Assembly (NCBI GenBank): GCA_023014365.1
Contig: JAEBUN010000037.1
Location: forward strand, 1 to 64,000
Length of the DNA: 64,000 bases
DNA from: Lepiota brunneoincarnata
Taxonomy: Eukaryota; Basidiomycota; Agaricomycetes; Agaricales; Agaricaceae
Reading direction: 5' to 3'
Each line of letters opens with the position of its first letter. Within the stretch, counting starts at the first letter, position 1. The notes below the pieces were generated by a model. That model did no database searches and was not told the DNA's origin. It saw only the letters and a program-made list of their open reading frames with translations. Below are positions 34,552 to 43,465 of this stretch, piece after piece. The position numbers were made by a program, and so were the translations under genes.

Positions 34552-37500
34552 GGAGACTAGCCACCACGTCTAGCCCTCCACAAAGACCTCCTTCCCTTTC
34601 CTATTCACAAAATGATATTAATGTTGTAAAGTTACAGGAATCGTCAGCACGCGTAATACATCTACCCTGCCGAATCCGAAAACACAAGTTCACTAAGGAA
34701 GGACCCGAAAGCGTGGAACTACTCGCCCTACTCGACTCAGGAGCAGCAGGAAATTTCATTGACCCCGGAATGGTCAAACAACATTCATTCAAAACAACAC
34801 CCCTCGATCGACCCATCGAAGTACGAAATGCCGATGGATCTGTTAACGAAAATGGAACAGCCACCCACTACACGACCCTCAACCTAACGGTTAACGGGAA
34901 GAATATGGAGATCAAACCAAAAGTAGTCTCCCTCGGAAGCCCAAGACTCATCCTTGGATTCCCTTGGCTTGCAGAACACAACCCAGACATCGACTGGGAT
35001 GCCAAACAACTACGCTGGAGAAACGAACGTTGGGACAACACTATATTCCGAGAACTCATCCAATCCATGGAACCCGATTGGATCTACAACGACCAACTCA
35101 ACCACATCTCCACACTAGAGCCCACAAGCTTCGAAGAAATCAACTTCAAAGCCTCCGCATCACAATTCCTCGCTGTACAACACGGAGAAAAGAAAAACGA
35201 CGACCCAAGAAAAGTCGTACCCATGGAATTCCACGAATACCTCCCAGTATTCAGCAAGAAACAAGCCGAACGATTTCCCCCACAACGACCATGGGATCAC
35301 AAAATTGAACTCAAGGAATCATTCAAACCAATTGCCATGAAGTCCTACCGACTCTCCCTCAATGAAGAAAAGGAACTCAACACGTTCCTAGAAGAAAACC
35401 TTCAAAAGGGATACATTCAACCATCCGAATCGCCAATGGCATCACCTTTCTTTTTCGTAGGAAAGAAAGATGGAAAACTACGCCCCTGTCAAGACTACAG
35501 GTACCTCAACGAGCATACCGTCAAAAATGCGTACAACCTCCCCCTCATCTCTCATATTCTCGACAAACTCCGAGGATCAAAATACTTTACCAAACTCGAC
35601 GTACGAGCAGGATACAACAACATCCGCATACGCAAAGGAGATGAATGGAAAGGAGCCTTCAGGACACCCCGAGGATTATTCGAACCCACGGTTATGTTCT
35701 TTGGAATGTGTAACTCCCCAGCAACATTCCAAACCATGATGGACTCATTATTCCGGAAACTCATCGACAATGGAGGAGTAATCGTTTACATGGACGACAT
35801 CCTCATTCACGCAAATACAAAACAAGAACTTCGACGCCTCACAAGAGAAGTACTCAAGATACTCAAGGACAACGATCTATACCTCAAAACCAAGAAATGC
35901 GAATTCGAACAACAACGACTCGAATATCTAGGAGTTATTATCACTCCCGACTCAGTTTCGATGGACCCAGCAAAGCTCAAAGGCATCGCTGAATGGCCAA
36001 CACCAACTACCCCGCGCGACGTACGAAAATTCATAGGATTTTGCAACTTCTATCGAAAATTCATACACCAATACGCCACATGGGCAAAACCTCTCAATGC
36101 CCTAATGTCCAAAACCAAGAAATTCGAATGGACAGAAGAATGCCAGAACGCCTTCGATACTCTCAAGAGGAAATTCCAAAGCGAACCGGTATTAATGGTC
36201 CCCGACCGAGACAAACCCTTCGAAATCGAATGCGACGCATCACTATTTGCATCAGGAGCAGTCCTACTTCAACACGACAACAACGGAATTAAACACCCAG
36301 TCGCATACTTCTCAAAAGGATTCTCACCAGCCGAACGCAACTATCATTGCTCCGAACAGGAACTCTTCGCCATTATCCGAGCACTCAAAGAATGGCGCCA
36401 CCACATAGAAGGATCACCACACAAGACCATCGTATGGTCAGATCACGACAACCTTCGCCGCTGGAGAAAACCTGAAGACCTCAGCAGAAGACAAGCCCGG
36501 TGGATCGCCTACATGCAACGGTTTGACATTGAAATCCGACATATCCCTGGAAAGAAAAATGGACCAGCAGATGCCCTTTCCAGACAACCCGATCATGAAC
36601 CCCAGACAAGAGACAACAAACAGGTCGTCGCACTCCCTGACAAATTCTTCACCTCAGAACAGCCACAACATATCCATATTATCGACGAAAATACTAAACA
36701 GGAAATAAAAGAGCTGTGGAAGAAAAAGAAACAGACCGACATCGCCCAAGAAGATGACTCAGGACACCCACGTGTTCAAGGAAAACTATTTATACCACAA
36801 GATTTACACCTCAGACGCTGCTTACTGCAAAGAGTACACGACTCACCCACCGCAGGACACCCTGGAATCGCAGAAACAACTAGAAAACTCCAGGAATATG
36901 CCTACTGGCCCGGGATGCGATCATTTGTCAAAAACTACGTCAAAGGATGTGGTGCCTGCCAACAATACAAGATCAATCGCCACCCCCTAAAACCACTGCT
37001 TCAACCTATCCCTGGACCCCGTTCTACCCGTCCATTCTCCAACATCTTGATGGATCTTATCACAGACCTACCCCCGGACGGACCCCATGATTCTATACTG
37101 GTCGTGGTCGACCAGCTTACGAAGGGGATAATTCTAGAACCTACTGTGAAAACCACCAACGTGGACAAGATCACCGAAATTCTTATCAAACGGCTATTCT
37201 CTAGATTTGGCCTTCCCGAGAAAGTTCTCAGTGATCGCGACCCCAGATTCGCTGCCAAATCCATGAAAGAATTCTACAAACAACTCGGAATCGAACAAGC
37301 ACTCTCTACCGCCTACCACCCCCAGACAGACGGACAAACAGAGCGATTCAATCAAGAAATAGAACTCTACCTTGGCATCTATTGCTCATCGAACCCGAAC
37401 AAATGGGTAAAGGCACTCCCACTCCTGGAATATGTCCACAACTCGAAAACACATGCCGAACACCAACATACCCCATTTGAACTCCTCTATGGATCAAGCC

Positions 37501-38207
37501 CCAAAGGATTTCCGACCTCCGAGGAGCCAACGAACATTCCAGCAATAGGAGAGAAGTTTAAATACCTCGCCAAGATACGCCAAGAAGCCCAAGCTGCGCA
37601 TGAACAAGCCAGACTAAAGATGGCTGCAAGATATAACCGGCCAGATATCAATCTAAAAATTGGACAGAAGGTTTGGCTCGACAACCGCAACCTCCCAATT
37701 CAGTACGCCTCAAAGAAACTGGCCCAACGTCAAGAAGGTCCCTTCACCATAACAAGAAAACTCGGACCTGTAACCTATGAACTAAAATTACCCATCAAAT
37801 GGAAGATCCACAACAAGTTTCATGCGAGCCTCCTAATGCCTGCAGAAGAGAACGACACACATGGGGAATACAACACAGCCCCACCACCCGACCTTGTAAA
37901 TGGAGAAGAAGAATACGAGGTCGAGTCAATACTGCGCCACAGAAAATTCCGGAACAAGTATCAATTCCTAGTCAGATGGAAAGGATACCTTCCCACTGAG
38001 GATTCCTGGGAGCCAGAAGCAAACCTGGAGAACGCCAAGGAAGTCATTGAAGAATATAAAAGGGCCCACAAATTAGACAACCCCACCAATGACCCAACCA
38101 CCCAACACTCGAGCAACCACCCCAGACCTCCCAGAGCCAGACAACGATGGACGCCTTCTCATCCGGGAAAGAATCATATCCCTGGCGAACCGCGTCACAG
38201 GAAATAG
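34539..38207 (+). CDS. K pol: protease, RT, RNase H, integrase with chromodomain
   Basis: The open frame runs from 34539; the first GTG-initiated call is at 34713 and no ATG precedes the protease. Counting from 34713: protease DSG at residues 8-10; RT with YMDD at 359-362 (35787-35798); RNase H beginning at IECDAS near 508; integrase zinc domain H-H-C-C at 709-749; catalytic core with SDRDPRF and a TERFNQE glutamate; and a chromodomain at about 1068-1123 (YEVESILRHRKF, LVRWKGY, DSWEPE). The chromodomain is the hallmark of chromoviruses and, by family knowledge, guides integration to methylated-histone chromatin. All catalytic residues seen are intact. Expression is probably by -1 frameshift from gag or by a single processed polyprotein, but no canonical heptamer is visible. 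Confidence 0.95.
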   Translation, partial: GFCLRRLATTSSPPQRPPSLSYSQNDINVVKLQESSARVIHLPCRIRKHKFTKEGPESVELLALLDSGAAGNFIDPGMVKQHSFKTTPLDRPIEVRNADGSVNENGTATHYTTLNLTVNGKNMEIKPKVVSLGSPRLILGFPWLAEHNPDIDWDAKQLRWRNERWDNTIFRELIQSMEPDWIYNDQLNHISTLEPTSFEEINFKASASQFLAVQHGEKKNDDPRKVVPMEFHEYLPVFSKKQAERFPPQRPWDHKIELKESFKPIAMKSYRLSLNEEKELNTFLEENLQKGYIQPSESPMASPFFFVGKKDGKLRPCQDYRYLNEHTVKNAYNLPLISHILDKLRGSKYFTKLDVRAGYNNIRIRKGDEWKGAFRTPRGLFEPTVMFFGMCNSPATFQTMMDSLFRKLIDNGGVIVYMDDILIHANTKQELRRLTREVLKILKDNDLYLKTKKCEFEQQRLEYLGVIITPDSVSMDPAKLKGIAEWPTPTTPRDVRKFIGFCNFYRKFIHQYATWAKPLNALMSKTKKFEWTEECQNAFDTLKRKFQSEPVLMVPDRDKPFEIECDASLFASGAVLLQHDNNGIKHPVAYFSKGFSPAERNYHCSEQELFAIIRALKEWRHHIEGSPHKTIVWSDHDNLRRWRKPEDLSRRQARWIAYMQRFDIEIRHIPGKKNGPADALSRQPDHEPQTRDNKQVVALPDKFFTSEQPQHIHIIDENTKQEIKELWKKKKQTDIAQEDDSGHPRVQGKLFIPQDLHLRRCLLQRVHDSPTAGHPGIAETTRKLQEYAYWPGMRSFVKNYVKGCGACQQYKINRHPLKPLLQPIPGPRSTRPFSNILMDLITDLPPDGPHDSILVVVDQLTKGIILEPTVKTTNVDKITEILIKRLFSRFGLPEKVLSDRDPRFAAKSMKEFYKQLGIEQALSTAYHPQTDGQTERFNQEIELYLGIYCSSNPNKWVKALPLLEYVHNSKTHAEHQHTPFELLYGSSPKGFPTSEEPTNIPAIGEKFKYLAKIRQEAQAAHEQARLKMAARYNRPDINLKIGQKVWLDNRNLPIQYASKKLAQRQEGPFTITRKLGPVTYELKLPIKWKIHNKFHASLLMPAEENDTHGEYNTAPPPDLVNGEEEYEVESILRHRKFRNKYQFLVRWKGYLPTEDSWEPEANLENAKEVIEEYKRAHKLDNPTNDPTTQHSSNHPRPPRARQRWTPSHPGKNHIPGEPRHRK

Positions 38208-38985
38208 CCAACCTAACCCTGCCACCGATACCGCTGACGACCAACCAGACAGGACCAACAGTTCTTATATCATCCGGCATACCTTCCTTCCCTCCAACCA
38301 ACCCGAGATACGATCCATCCTTTTACACGAAGTTCCCTTTCATATTACCGGAACCCGTCTTAAACGCAGTCCAGCGATGGTACCCCTGGTCGACACCTGC
38401 TGGAAGACATTTACTGCTCTTCTGTATCACAAGCGCCTCGTCCACGACCGAGCAACAGAATTCGAAAAACTATGCGCCACTATTCTTTCTAGCGCAACAG
38501 AGGAACAGGACCGCAATACCATTTCTGCCATGCTATCAACCGCTCTCACCGAATTCCCGTTCGAGAGTCCGATCCCAAGCCCGAGCAATGGAAGCGGAAG
38601 TCAGGACCGCCCTATCCTACCTATCGGGACCACCACCCAACCTTCCAACCCTCCCATGGTGGATACGAGTAACCAACCATCAAGTGTTGTACAAGCTATA
38701 TCTGCTTCTAATGACGCCCCCATTGGGACTACCACCACTCACTTATCCACCACCCGAACTCGCTGCAATTGCTGCCGTCGATTCGGCCATATCAAAGCAG
38801 GATGCCCGCGCTACCAATGTCGATATTGTCGAAAGATTGCCCCAGGCCATTACGAGAAGCACTGCGAGAGAAACCCTTACCAGCATCAACCCGCAAGTAT
38901 GGTACCTGGCCTGTATCGCCGCCCACGAGGAATACCAAGCAGAGCTCGATCACTCACACGCGAAACCACAAACAACAATATTTGA
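38089..38985 (+). CDS. K post-pol ORF a: double zinc-knuckle protein (298 aa)
   Basis: ATG at 38089, inside the last 119 nt of pol but in the +1 frame. Residues 226-239 form a C-x2-C-x4-H-x4-C knuckle (CNCCRRFGHIKAGC). Residues 244-259 form a second, C-x2-C-x6-H-x4-C. The N-terminal half is unlike anything I recognise and has helical segments (CWKTFTALLYHKR, EFEKLCATILSSA). It overlaps ORF b for 839 nt. The decayed K copy retains the start of the same frame (57686-57910), there ended by a CGA-to-TGA change. Nucleic-acid binding is a reasonable inference from the knuckles; the actual role is unknown. Confidence 0.65.
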   Translation: MTQPPNTRATTPDLPEPDNDGRLLIRERIISLANRVTGNSQPNPATDTADDQPDRTNSSYIIRHTFLPSNQPEIRSILLHEVPFHITGTRLKRSPAMVPLVDTCWKTFTALLYHKRLVHDRATEFEKLCATILSSATEEQDRNTISAMLSTALTEFPFESPIPSPSNGSGSQDRPILPIGTTTQPSNPPMVDTSNQPSSVVQAISASNDAPIGTTTTHLSTTRTRCNCCRRFGHIKAGCPRYQCRYCRKIAPGHYEKHCERNPYQHQPASMVPGLYRRPRGIPSRARSLTRETTNNNI

Positions 38986-39718
38986 CACATTGTTGCAAGC
39001 ACCGAGCAGCGCCCCGCTTCAGCCAGACCCCTCCACACCCGAATTCAAAATGCCCCCGTCGTCATTCCGACCACCAACGCCACCACCACATCTGCTAGCG
39101 GAAGCCACCAACTTCCTGAATCGATCCTTCGGCGCACCCGCCACCATTCACTCCAGAGAACCCATCGTCATCGACCTCACCCAAGACCCACCATCCCCAG
39201 ACCACCAAGCTACCGAAGCGACTCCCCAGAACCCGACCCATACTTCGACTGGGACCCCATTGCTGAATCAAACATTACAGGAGAGCCTGTCGGATTATAC
39301 TGAGGATATGTCTGATGAGGACATCAGACCTTACGAAAGGGATAATGTTATGAACAGTCCAGACCGGGAGGAACAAGAACTATTGTTCGACTTTACAAGA
39401 TGGGTACAGGAGACTACAGACCAATTACGGGCACAAGAATACGAAGACGAGGAAGGGGAATATTACACCGCCATGCAGGACCTGGCGAGAGAAGCAGGAA
39501 TGGAGATAACCTTGGAGGATATATTGGAATACCCCGAGGACGAGGAAGATAACCATGGATCAACCGACCCAACCTCCGATACGGATGGAAGCACCGAGAG
39601 AATGGAGAGCAAGAATGGAGAGGACTCCATGGAGATACAATCGGGAGAAGAAGATTATGAGTCAGAGGAAAGCGATGGAACATCGCACAGCAGTAGCGAG
39701 AGTACTGACTCATTGTAA
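38147..39718 (+). CDS. K post-pol ORF b: 523-aa ORF running into the 3' LTR
   Basis: ATG at 38147, in a third frame relative to pol and ORF a. The first 280 codons overlap ORF a. The last 124 codons (from 39346) are U3 of the 3' LTR, ending TAA 39716-39718. The C-terminal part is strongly acidic (EYEDEEGEYY, EDEEDN, EEDYESEESDG). IVIDLTQD at 39164-39187 resembles a SUMO-interacting motif. The decayed K copy keeps the same frame open from 57744 to the end of its homology at 58104. The position recalls retroviral accessory genes that read into U3. I recognise no fold and give no function. Confidence 0.65.
   Translation: MDAFSSGKESYPWRTASQEIANLTLPPIPLTTNQTGPTVLISSGIPSFPPTNPRYDPSFYTKFPFILPEPVLNAVQRWYPWSTPAGRHLLLFCITSASSTTEQQNSKNYAPLFFLAQQRNRTAIPFLPCYQPLSPNSRSRVRSQARAMEAEVRTALSYLSGPPPNLPTLPWWIRVTNHQVLYKLYLLLMTPPLGLPPLTYPPPELAAIAAVDSAISKQDARATNVDIVERLPQAITRSTARETLTSINPQVWYLACIAAHEEYQAELDHSHAKPQTTIFDTLLQAPSSAPLQPDPSTPEFKMPPSSFRPPTPPPHLLAEATNFLNRSFGAPATIHSREPIVIDLTQDPPSPDHQATEATPQNPTHTSTGTPLLNQTLQESLSDYTEDMSDEDIRPYERDNVMNSPDREEQELLFDFTRWVQETTDQLRAQEYEDEEGEYYTAMQDLAREAGMEITLEDILEYPEDEEDNHGSTDPTSDTDGSTERMESKNGEDSMEIQSGEEDYESEESDGTSHSSSESTDSL
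39335..39345 (+). other. K polypurine tract
   Basis: GAAAGGGATAA lies directly before the 3' LTR. It is purine-rich with one T; this is an assignment by position. Confidence 0.55.
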
Positions 39719-40043
39719 TATAAATACCACTAGGATGCCATCAGCCAGGATGTGCATCATGGTCAGGACTGCGCACGACCAGTAGAACAGCCAAGTAACC
39801 TATAACGAGTATATAGCACCTCATAGGTATATAAGGCCTGTACAAGTAGAGATTAAAGCCCTAAGCTTTAATCTTGTTAACAGCGGTCGTTTACCTCTCT
39901 GCCTTAACTTGGCGTCTTCCCTCGTTATCTCATTGAGCGCGATCCACTAAGCTCTATAAGGCCAACCGTCTCGGACACCTTGTAGAGTGATTGAAGGCCG
40001 TCTCCAGTTATCCTCGGATACAGAAGGAGCACGGATCATAACA
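39346..40043 (+). repeat. Family K 3' LTR (698 bp)
   Basis: It differs from the 5' LTR at five positions only: 39469, 39611 and the counterparts of 32228, 32340 and 32397. All five are C/T or G/A differences within CpG. U3 encodes the C terminus of ORF b. Confidence 0.95.
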
Positions 40044-40316
40044 CCCAGCACTTTGAATTGGCAGGGATTGTCCTTTCATTGTTGCACCGTACGGCTAAGA
40101 TAACTTCAACAGCTGTTCGTTAACCTCTAAAAACACTACTCTCTTGAATTTCGCTGTCAGAACGCACCCCCAGAACACCCTAAAAGATGAAACTGCTCAT
40201 TATCTATCTCATTCCACTTGTATTAGCTTAAGCTTATTGAATTGCGGCTAAGCTTAGTTAAAACAAGCCCACTATCTATATTAAAACCAACGAAAGTTTC
40301 TCCACCTTTTCACCGG

Positions 40317-41247
40317 TGATCACTAATCTCGCATTGAGTACATCCTGGAACACAGAGTCCAGTGCACTTGTAAATAACTTGACTAGCTCTCAGTTCAAGA
40401 CTACCGCCGGCGACTTCAGGCACTTCTCTGCTTCTAGAATGAATCACCTTTTGAAGTCCAAGACTCTATGTGCCTCATTCATCACAATGCCTCTACTCTC
40501 TGCACAGAGTTCCCTCAATCGTCACACTGAGCCCTGCTCGGCTGCCACAGTCTCGGGATACTCTTTCTTAAATCTCTCTACGAAGCCTGTCCAGCTTCCT
40601 GCTGGGAACTCTGCAAAACTCATCCACTCTTCACGGATATCCTGGTCCACATATGACACTGCCCAATTTATCCTTTCTGCATTGTCTGTCATCTTCATTA
40701 TTGTGAAGAGCCATTCAAGCATCCAGAGATAATTTCTCAATGTCTGTAGTTTTGATGCATCCCATCTGGGAGCATTATTGCTAAAGGGAATTGGCATACG
40801 CTTGTGTCCCATTTTACTAGCTGTAGTCATCATAGACGGTGGAGTTTGGTTTGTCTGTACAGTTGGAGTTGACTGTGATATCTGTGGTACCATAGAGGCA
40901 CCAGGAGGGTTTGTATGAAACAAGTTTTGGTCTGTAAACGCTAAGCTTAGCATAGGAATGGTCTGACCATCCTGGCTTTTGGTGTGCAGAATATGCGCTA
41001 TGTTGCGAGCTGAGGCTGGAAGCCTTATAGTAATTCTGGGAGCAGTAGAGATCAGCGGTGCAACTTCTCTTGATACTGCAACTGCTAAACGGCTCGCTGT
41101 GCTCGCAGTTATAGAACTAGTAGGATCTTTTTGCTTTTGAGAGGTACTAGCAGTGATGAGGCCTTCAGAACCTTCTGGACAATTAGAATTCCAAGTAGTT
41201 CTCTGTTTTGGGGGGTCAACCTTCCTGAGACTGTGCTCAAAGGACAT
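40317..41247 (-). pseudogene. T copy C gag, N-terminal part
   Basis: ATG at 41247 (MSFEHSLRKVDPPKQ), open to 40522, with a capsid-like region (LRNYLWMLEWLFTIMKM). A TGA at 40522-40524 is shared with copy B. Past it the frame continues to the T solo LTR junction. Motif at 40942 matches 10432 in B. Confidence 0.8.
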
Positions 41248-41357
41248 TTTGGGTGACTTTATGGTCTTTGCTTGAACCTTTTTCTGCTTCGCAGGTGAAA
41301 GGTGGGCCAGTGTCCAAGTCTTTTGGTGTTTGTCTTGTGAAATTCAACTGAAAACCC

Positions 41358-41375
41358 CCCTCACAGTGGGCTCCA
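41358..41375 (-). other. T primer-binding site, tRNA type
   Basis: On the minus strand TGGAGCCCACTGTGAGGG starts 2 nt after the 5' LTR. The leading TGG fits pairing to a tRNA CCA end. I could not assign the tRNA. No complement of it is seen in the T LTR, unlike K and S. Confidence 0.55.
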
Positions 41376-41377
41376 GA

Positions 41378-42678
41378 TGAAAAGGTGGAAATGTTTGTGG
41401 GTTTTAATATAGATAAATGGCTTGTTCTCACTAAGCTTAGTTGAATTTCGATAAGCTTAAGTTAATACAAGTAGTATGAGATAGATAATGAACAGTTTCA
41501 TCTTTTAGGGTGTTCTGGGGGTGCGTTCTGACAGTGAAATTCAAGAGAATAGTGTTTTTAGAGGTTAACAAACAGCCATTGAAGTTATCTTAGCCATACG
41601 GTGCAACAGTGAAAGGACAATCCCTGTCAATTCAAAGTGCAGGGTCTCATGTCTCTGGTCTCTGGTCTCTGAACTCGTGTTCTCTGTCTCTGTCTCTGTC
41701 TCTAGCACTCTGGAGCTCTAAACTCTGTACTCTATTCTCTGTCTCTGTCTCTGGGTTGGTCGATGACTGAAGAAATCACACTTAACGACGCACACTAAGT
41801 AGTCCTCTGAAACCATTCTTAATCATGGCTTGCAGACTTGCATGTGGAAGCAGGGGTGAGACCTCTTTCTTCTCCACAAACAAGTGCAACTGTATTTATA
41901 TTGTTTAGATACATGCGAGAGATAGTAAATATGAAATAGAAAACAATAAGCTTAATTGTTACAGGTACTGCAGAATATTTTGGAAGGTTCAGCAGCATTT
42001 CTACCTTGCCCTGGGTTATGGGCTTTTCTCTGATTGACAAATGGCAATCCAGCCAGACGTGTTCCATGCTTGTCTGCATTATTCTGCATCCACGTGAGCG
42101 CGTTAAGCCTTCAGATCAATTATGATCGGAATGTATGGCGTATGGACAATCCCTTGATCCATTGTAATTAATCTCAGTCAGGCAATATGCCAAGGTGCTG
42201 GGACCCACAAAGCACTTGTTAATTATGAGTCTTTGATATGTCTAGGGTTTTGGGCATCGGGTGTTGCCTCCCGAACGTTGGACATTCCATTCCGTGGTCC
42301 AGTCATCATTATTGGGCTTGCTATGGGCATAATACACCTGCAACAGCCGCTATGTACATTCTTTAGGTTCCAACAAATCCGAGTTCATCAGAAAACTGCT
42401 CATAAGGTCCCTGGATGCAACCAGAGTATACTTGATAGGCTATGTAGAGTCTGGAATCCCTCCGGAGAGCATTCTGATAGCTTGGTTCACTAAGCTTAGT
42501 GATAATGAGCTGGTTTGAACACTTCCGAGGCTTGAATATCCTCAGTTTGGTCGAACTGGCTACTATGGGACATAGTACCAATCCTCTATAGGGTTCTTTA
42601 ATGATATAGCCAATGATTCTATGTAGAGAATCGTTCCGGAGTATGGAATTCATGTATAGGCATGAAATTGGCGTATCA
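41378..42678 (-). repeat. T copy C 5' LTR (1301 bp)
   Basis: The ends are TGAAAAGG and GGCGTATCA in plus-strand reading. It is followed on the minus strand by the primer site and gag. TAAGCTTA copies at 41432, 41452, 41947 and 42491 match those of the other T LTRs. Confidence 0.88.
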
Positions 42679-42689
42679 GTGCGGCTATG

Positions 42690-43037
42690 GCTTTGAATTT
42701 CAGGGTCCCGTATAACATCAATTAGTTGTTGTGCTTCTGCTGGGTTGAGGGGTTGTCCTCATTTGACCTCAGAATAGATAGGATGTTGGTCAGGGGCAGC
42801 AAATGGTCTTTTGTGCACAAATTTGTATTTGGCTGCCTTGACGGCTAAGTGTCTCATGTAAATGGTATTATTCAGTTCTGAGTGGAAGGAGTAGAATGAA
42901 AGCATGCCATGCATGTAGTTATTTTGTTCAGGTACCCCATCTATCTCCAAGGTTCCCCAGTGCTTGGGAGTGACTCCTGGTGTTTTGAGGTCATTGAAAT
43001 TGTGTTCAATTATCTGTTCTGTGAATTTGTTGGTCAC
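42690..43037 (-). pseudogene. ORF downstream of G pol, cut by T copy C
   Basis: A 92-codon open stretch (42759-43037) and a continuation after one stop (QPLNPAEAQQLIDVIRDPE) run into the T LTR at 42678. It lies beyond the presumed polypurine tract of G, so it would be LTR-encoded or belong to a different, older gene. No domain recognised. Confidence 0.4.
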
Positions 43038-43465
43038 ATTCTTGGGCGTGTTTGGGGTGAAGAAGGTAGGTTTTCAATGGCAGATGTTTTCTGAGGTGGC
43101 AGTGCATCTGGCAGTTCTAGTTGGTACTCCCATGGGACTTTCTCTGGTGATGTCATGTGCAGCTGATCATGTGCATCGCATCATGTTTGGTAGGACGTGT
43201 GTCCTGTTATTGTTGATCAGTTGATCATGTTTTTTTGGGGGTGTCCCCATATTGCTACTGTCTCACACAGTCCCCCCCTTCCAGCCAAAGTCCACAAGGT
43301 GTATCATGGTATCTGATTCCACATCTGTGAGGGGAGCTATGGCCACGAAGAAAGGGGGTTTTCATGGTGTGTTCTGTTATGGTAGCAGGTATGGTGGTGC
43401 AGTGATTGTCTTTTCAGGTTGTTAGGGTTATTTCTTGTATACATTTCATCCTGTTTATAAAGCTT

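Larger units (their letters stand above)
31802..40043 (+). mobile_element. Family K: complete 8.2-kb Ty3/Gypsy chromovirus
   Basis: The LTRs at 31802-32499 and 39346-40043 are both 698 bp and differ at five sites. A perfect 5-bp TSD, CCCAG, flanks it at 31797-31801 and 40044-40048. The order is LTR, self-priming site, gag, pol with chromodomain integrase, two overlapping post-pol ORFs, purine-rich tract, LTR. Coding frames are open throughout, so this is the youngest and most nearly intact element in the window. The target, the T LTR, is seen uninterrupted at 9550-9575. Confidence 0.96.
30763..40312 (+). repeat. Family T solo LTR inside T copy C gag, split by a complete K element
   Basis: TGATACGCC begins at 30763 and CCTTTTCA ends at 40312. 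Without the K element and its TSD it is about 1303 bp. Flanking tetranucleotides CCAG (30759-30762) and CCGG (40313-40316) fit a 4-bp duplication in which one copy changed at CpG. The uninterrupted gag of copy B (11058-11074) confirms the empty site. The orientation is opposite to copy C. Confidence 0.88.
19107..42678 (-). mobile_element. Family T copy C, complete but multiply interrupted
   Basis: Reading on the minus strand: 5' LTR 42678-41378, gag, protease, RT-RNase H, integrase, antisense accessory genes, polypurine tract, 3' LTR 20361-19107. Subtracting the T solo LTR plus K element (30763-40312) and the S solo LTR (24257-24917) gives an original length of about 13.3 kb. Outer flanks (ccac on the left, gtgc on the right) do not match, so the TSD is lost or the ends were rearranged. 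CpG is strongly depleted compared with copy A. Confidence 0.85.

Noticed and set aside
1..42678. TAAGCTTA excess as a HindIII cloning or assembly artefact
   Set aside because: The sites lie at matching positions in diverged copies, in frame-preserving contexts, and are absent from interleaved elements K and S. An artefact would not respect element boundaries.
19103..42682. Target-site duplication for T copy C
   Set aside because: The flanks ccac and gtgc do not match in either orientation at 4 or 5 bp, so none is claimed.
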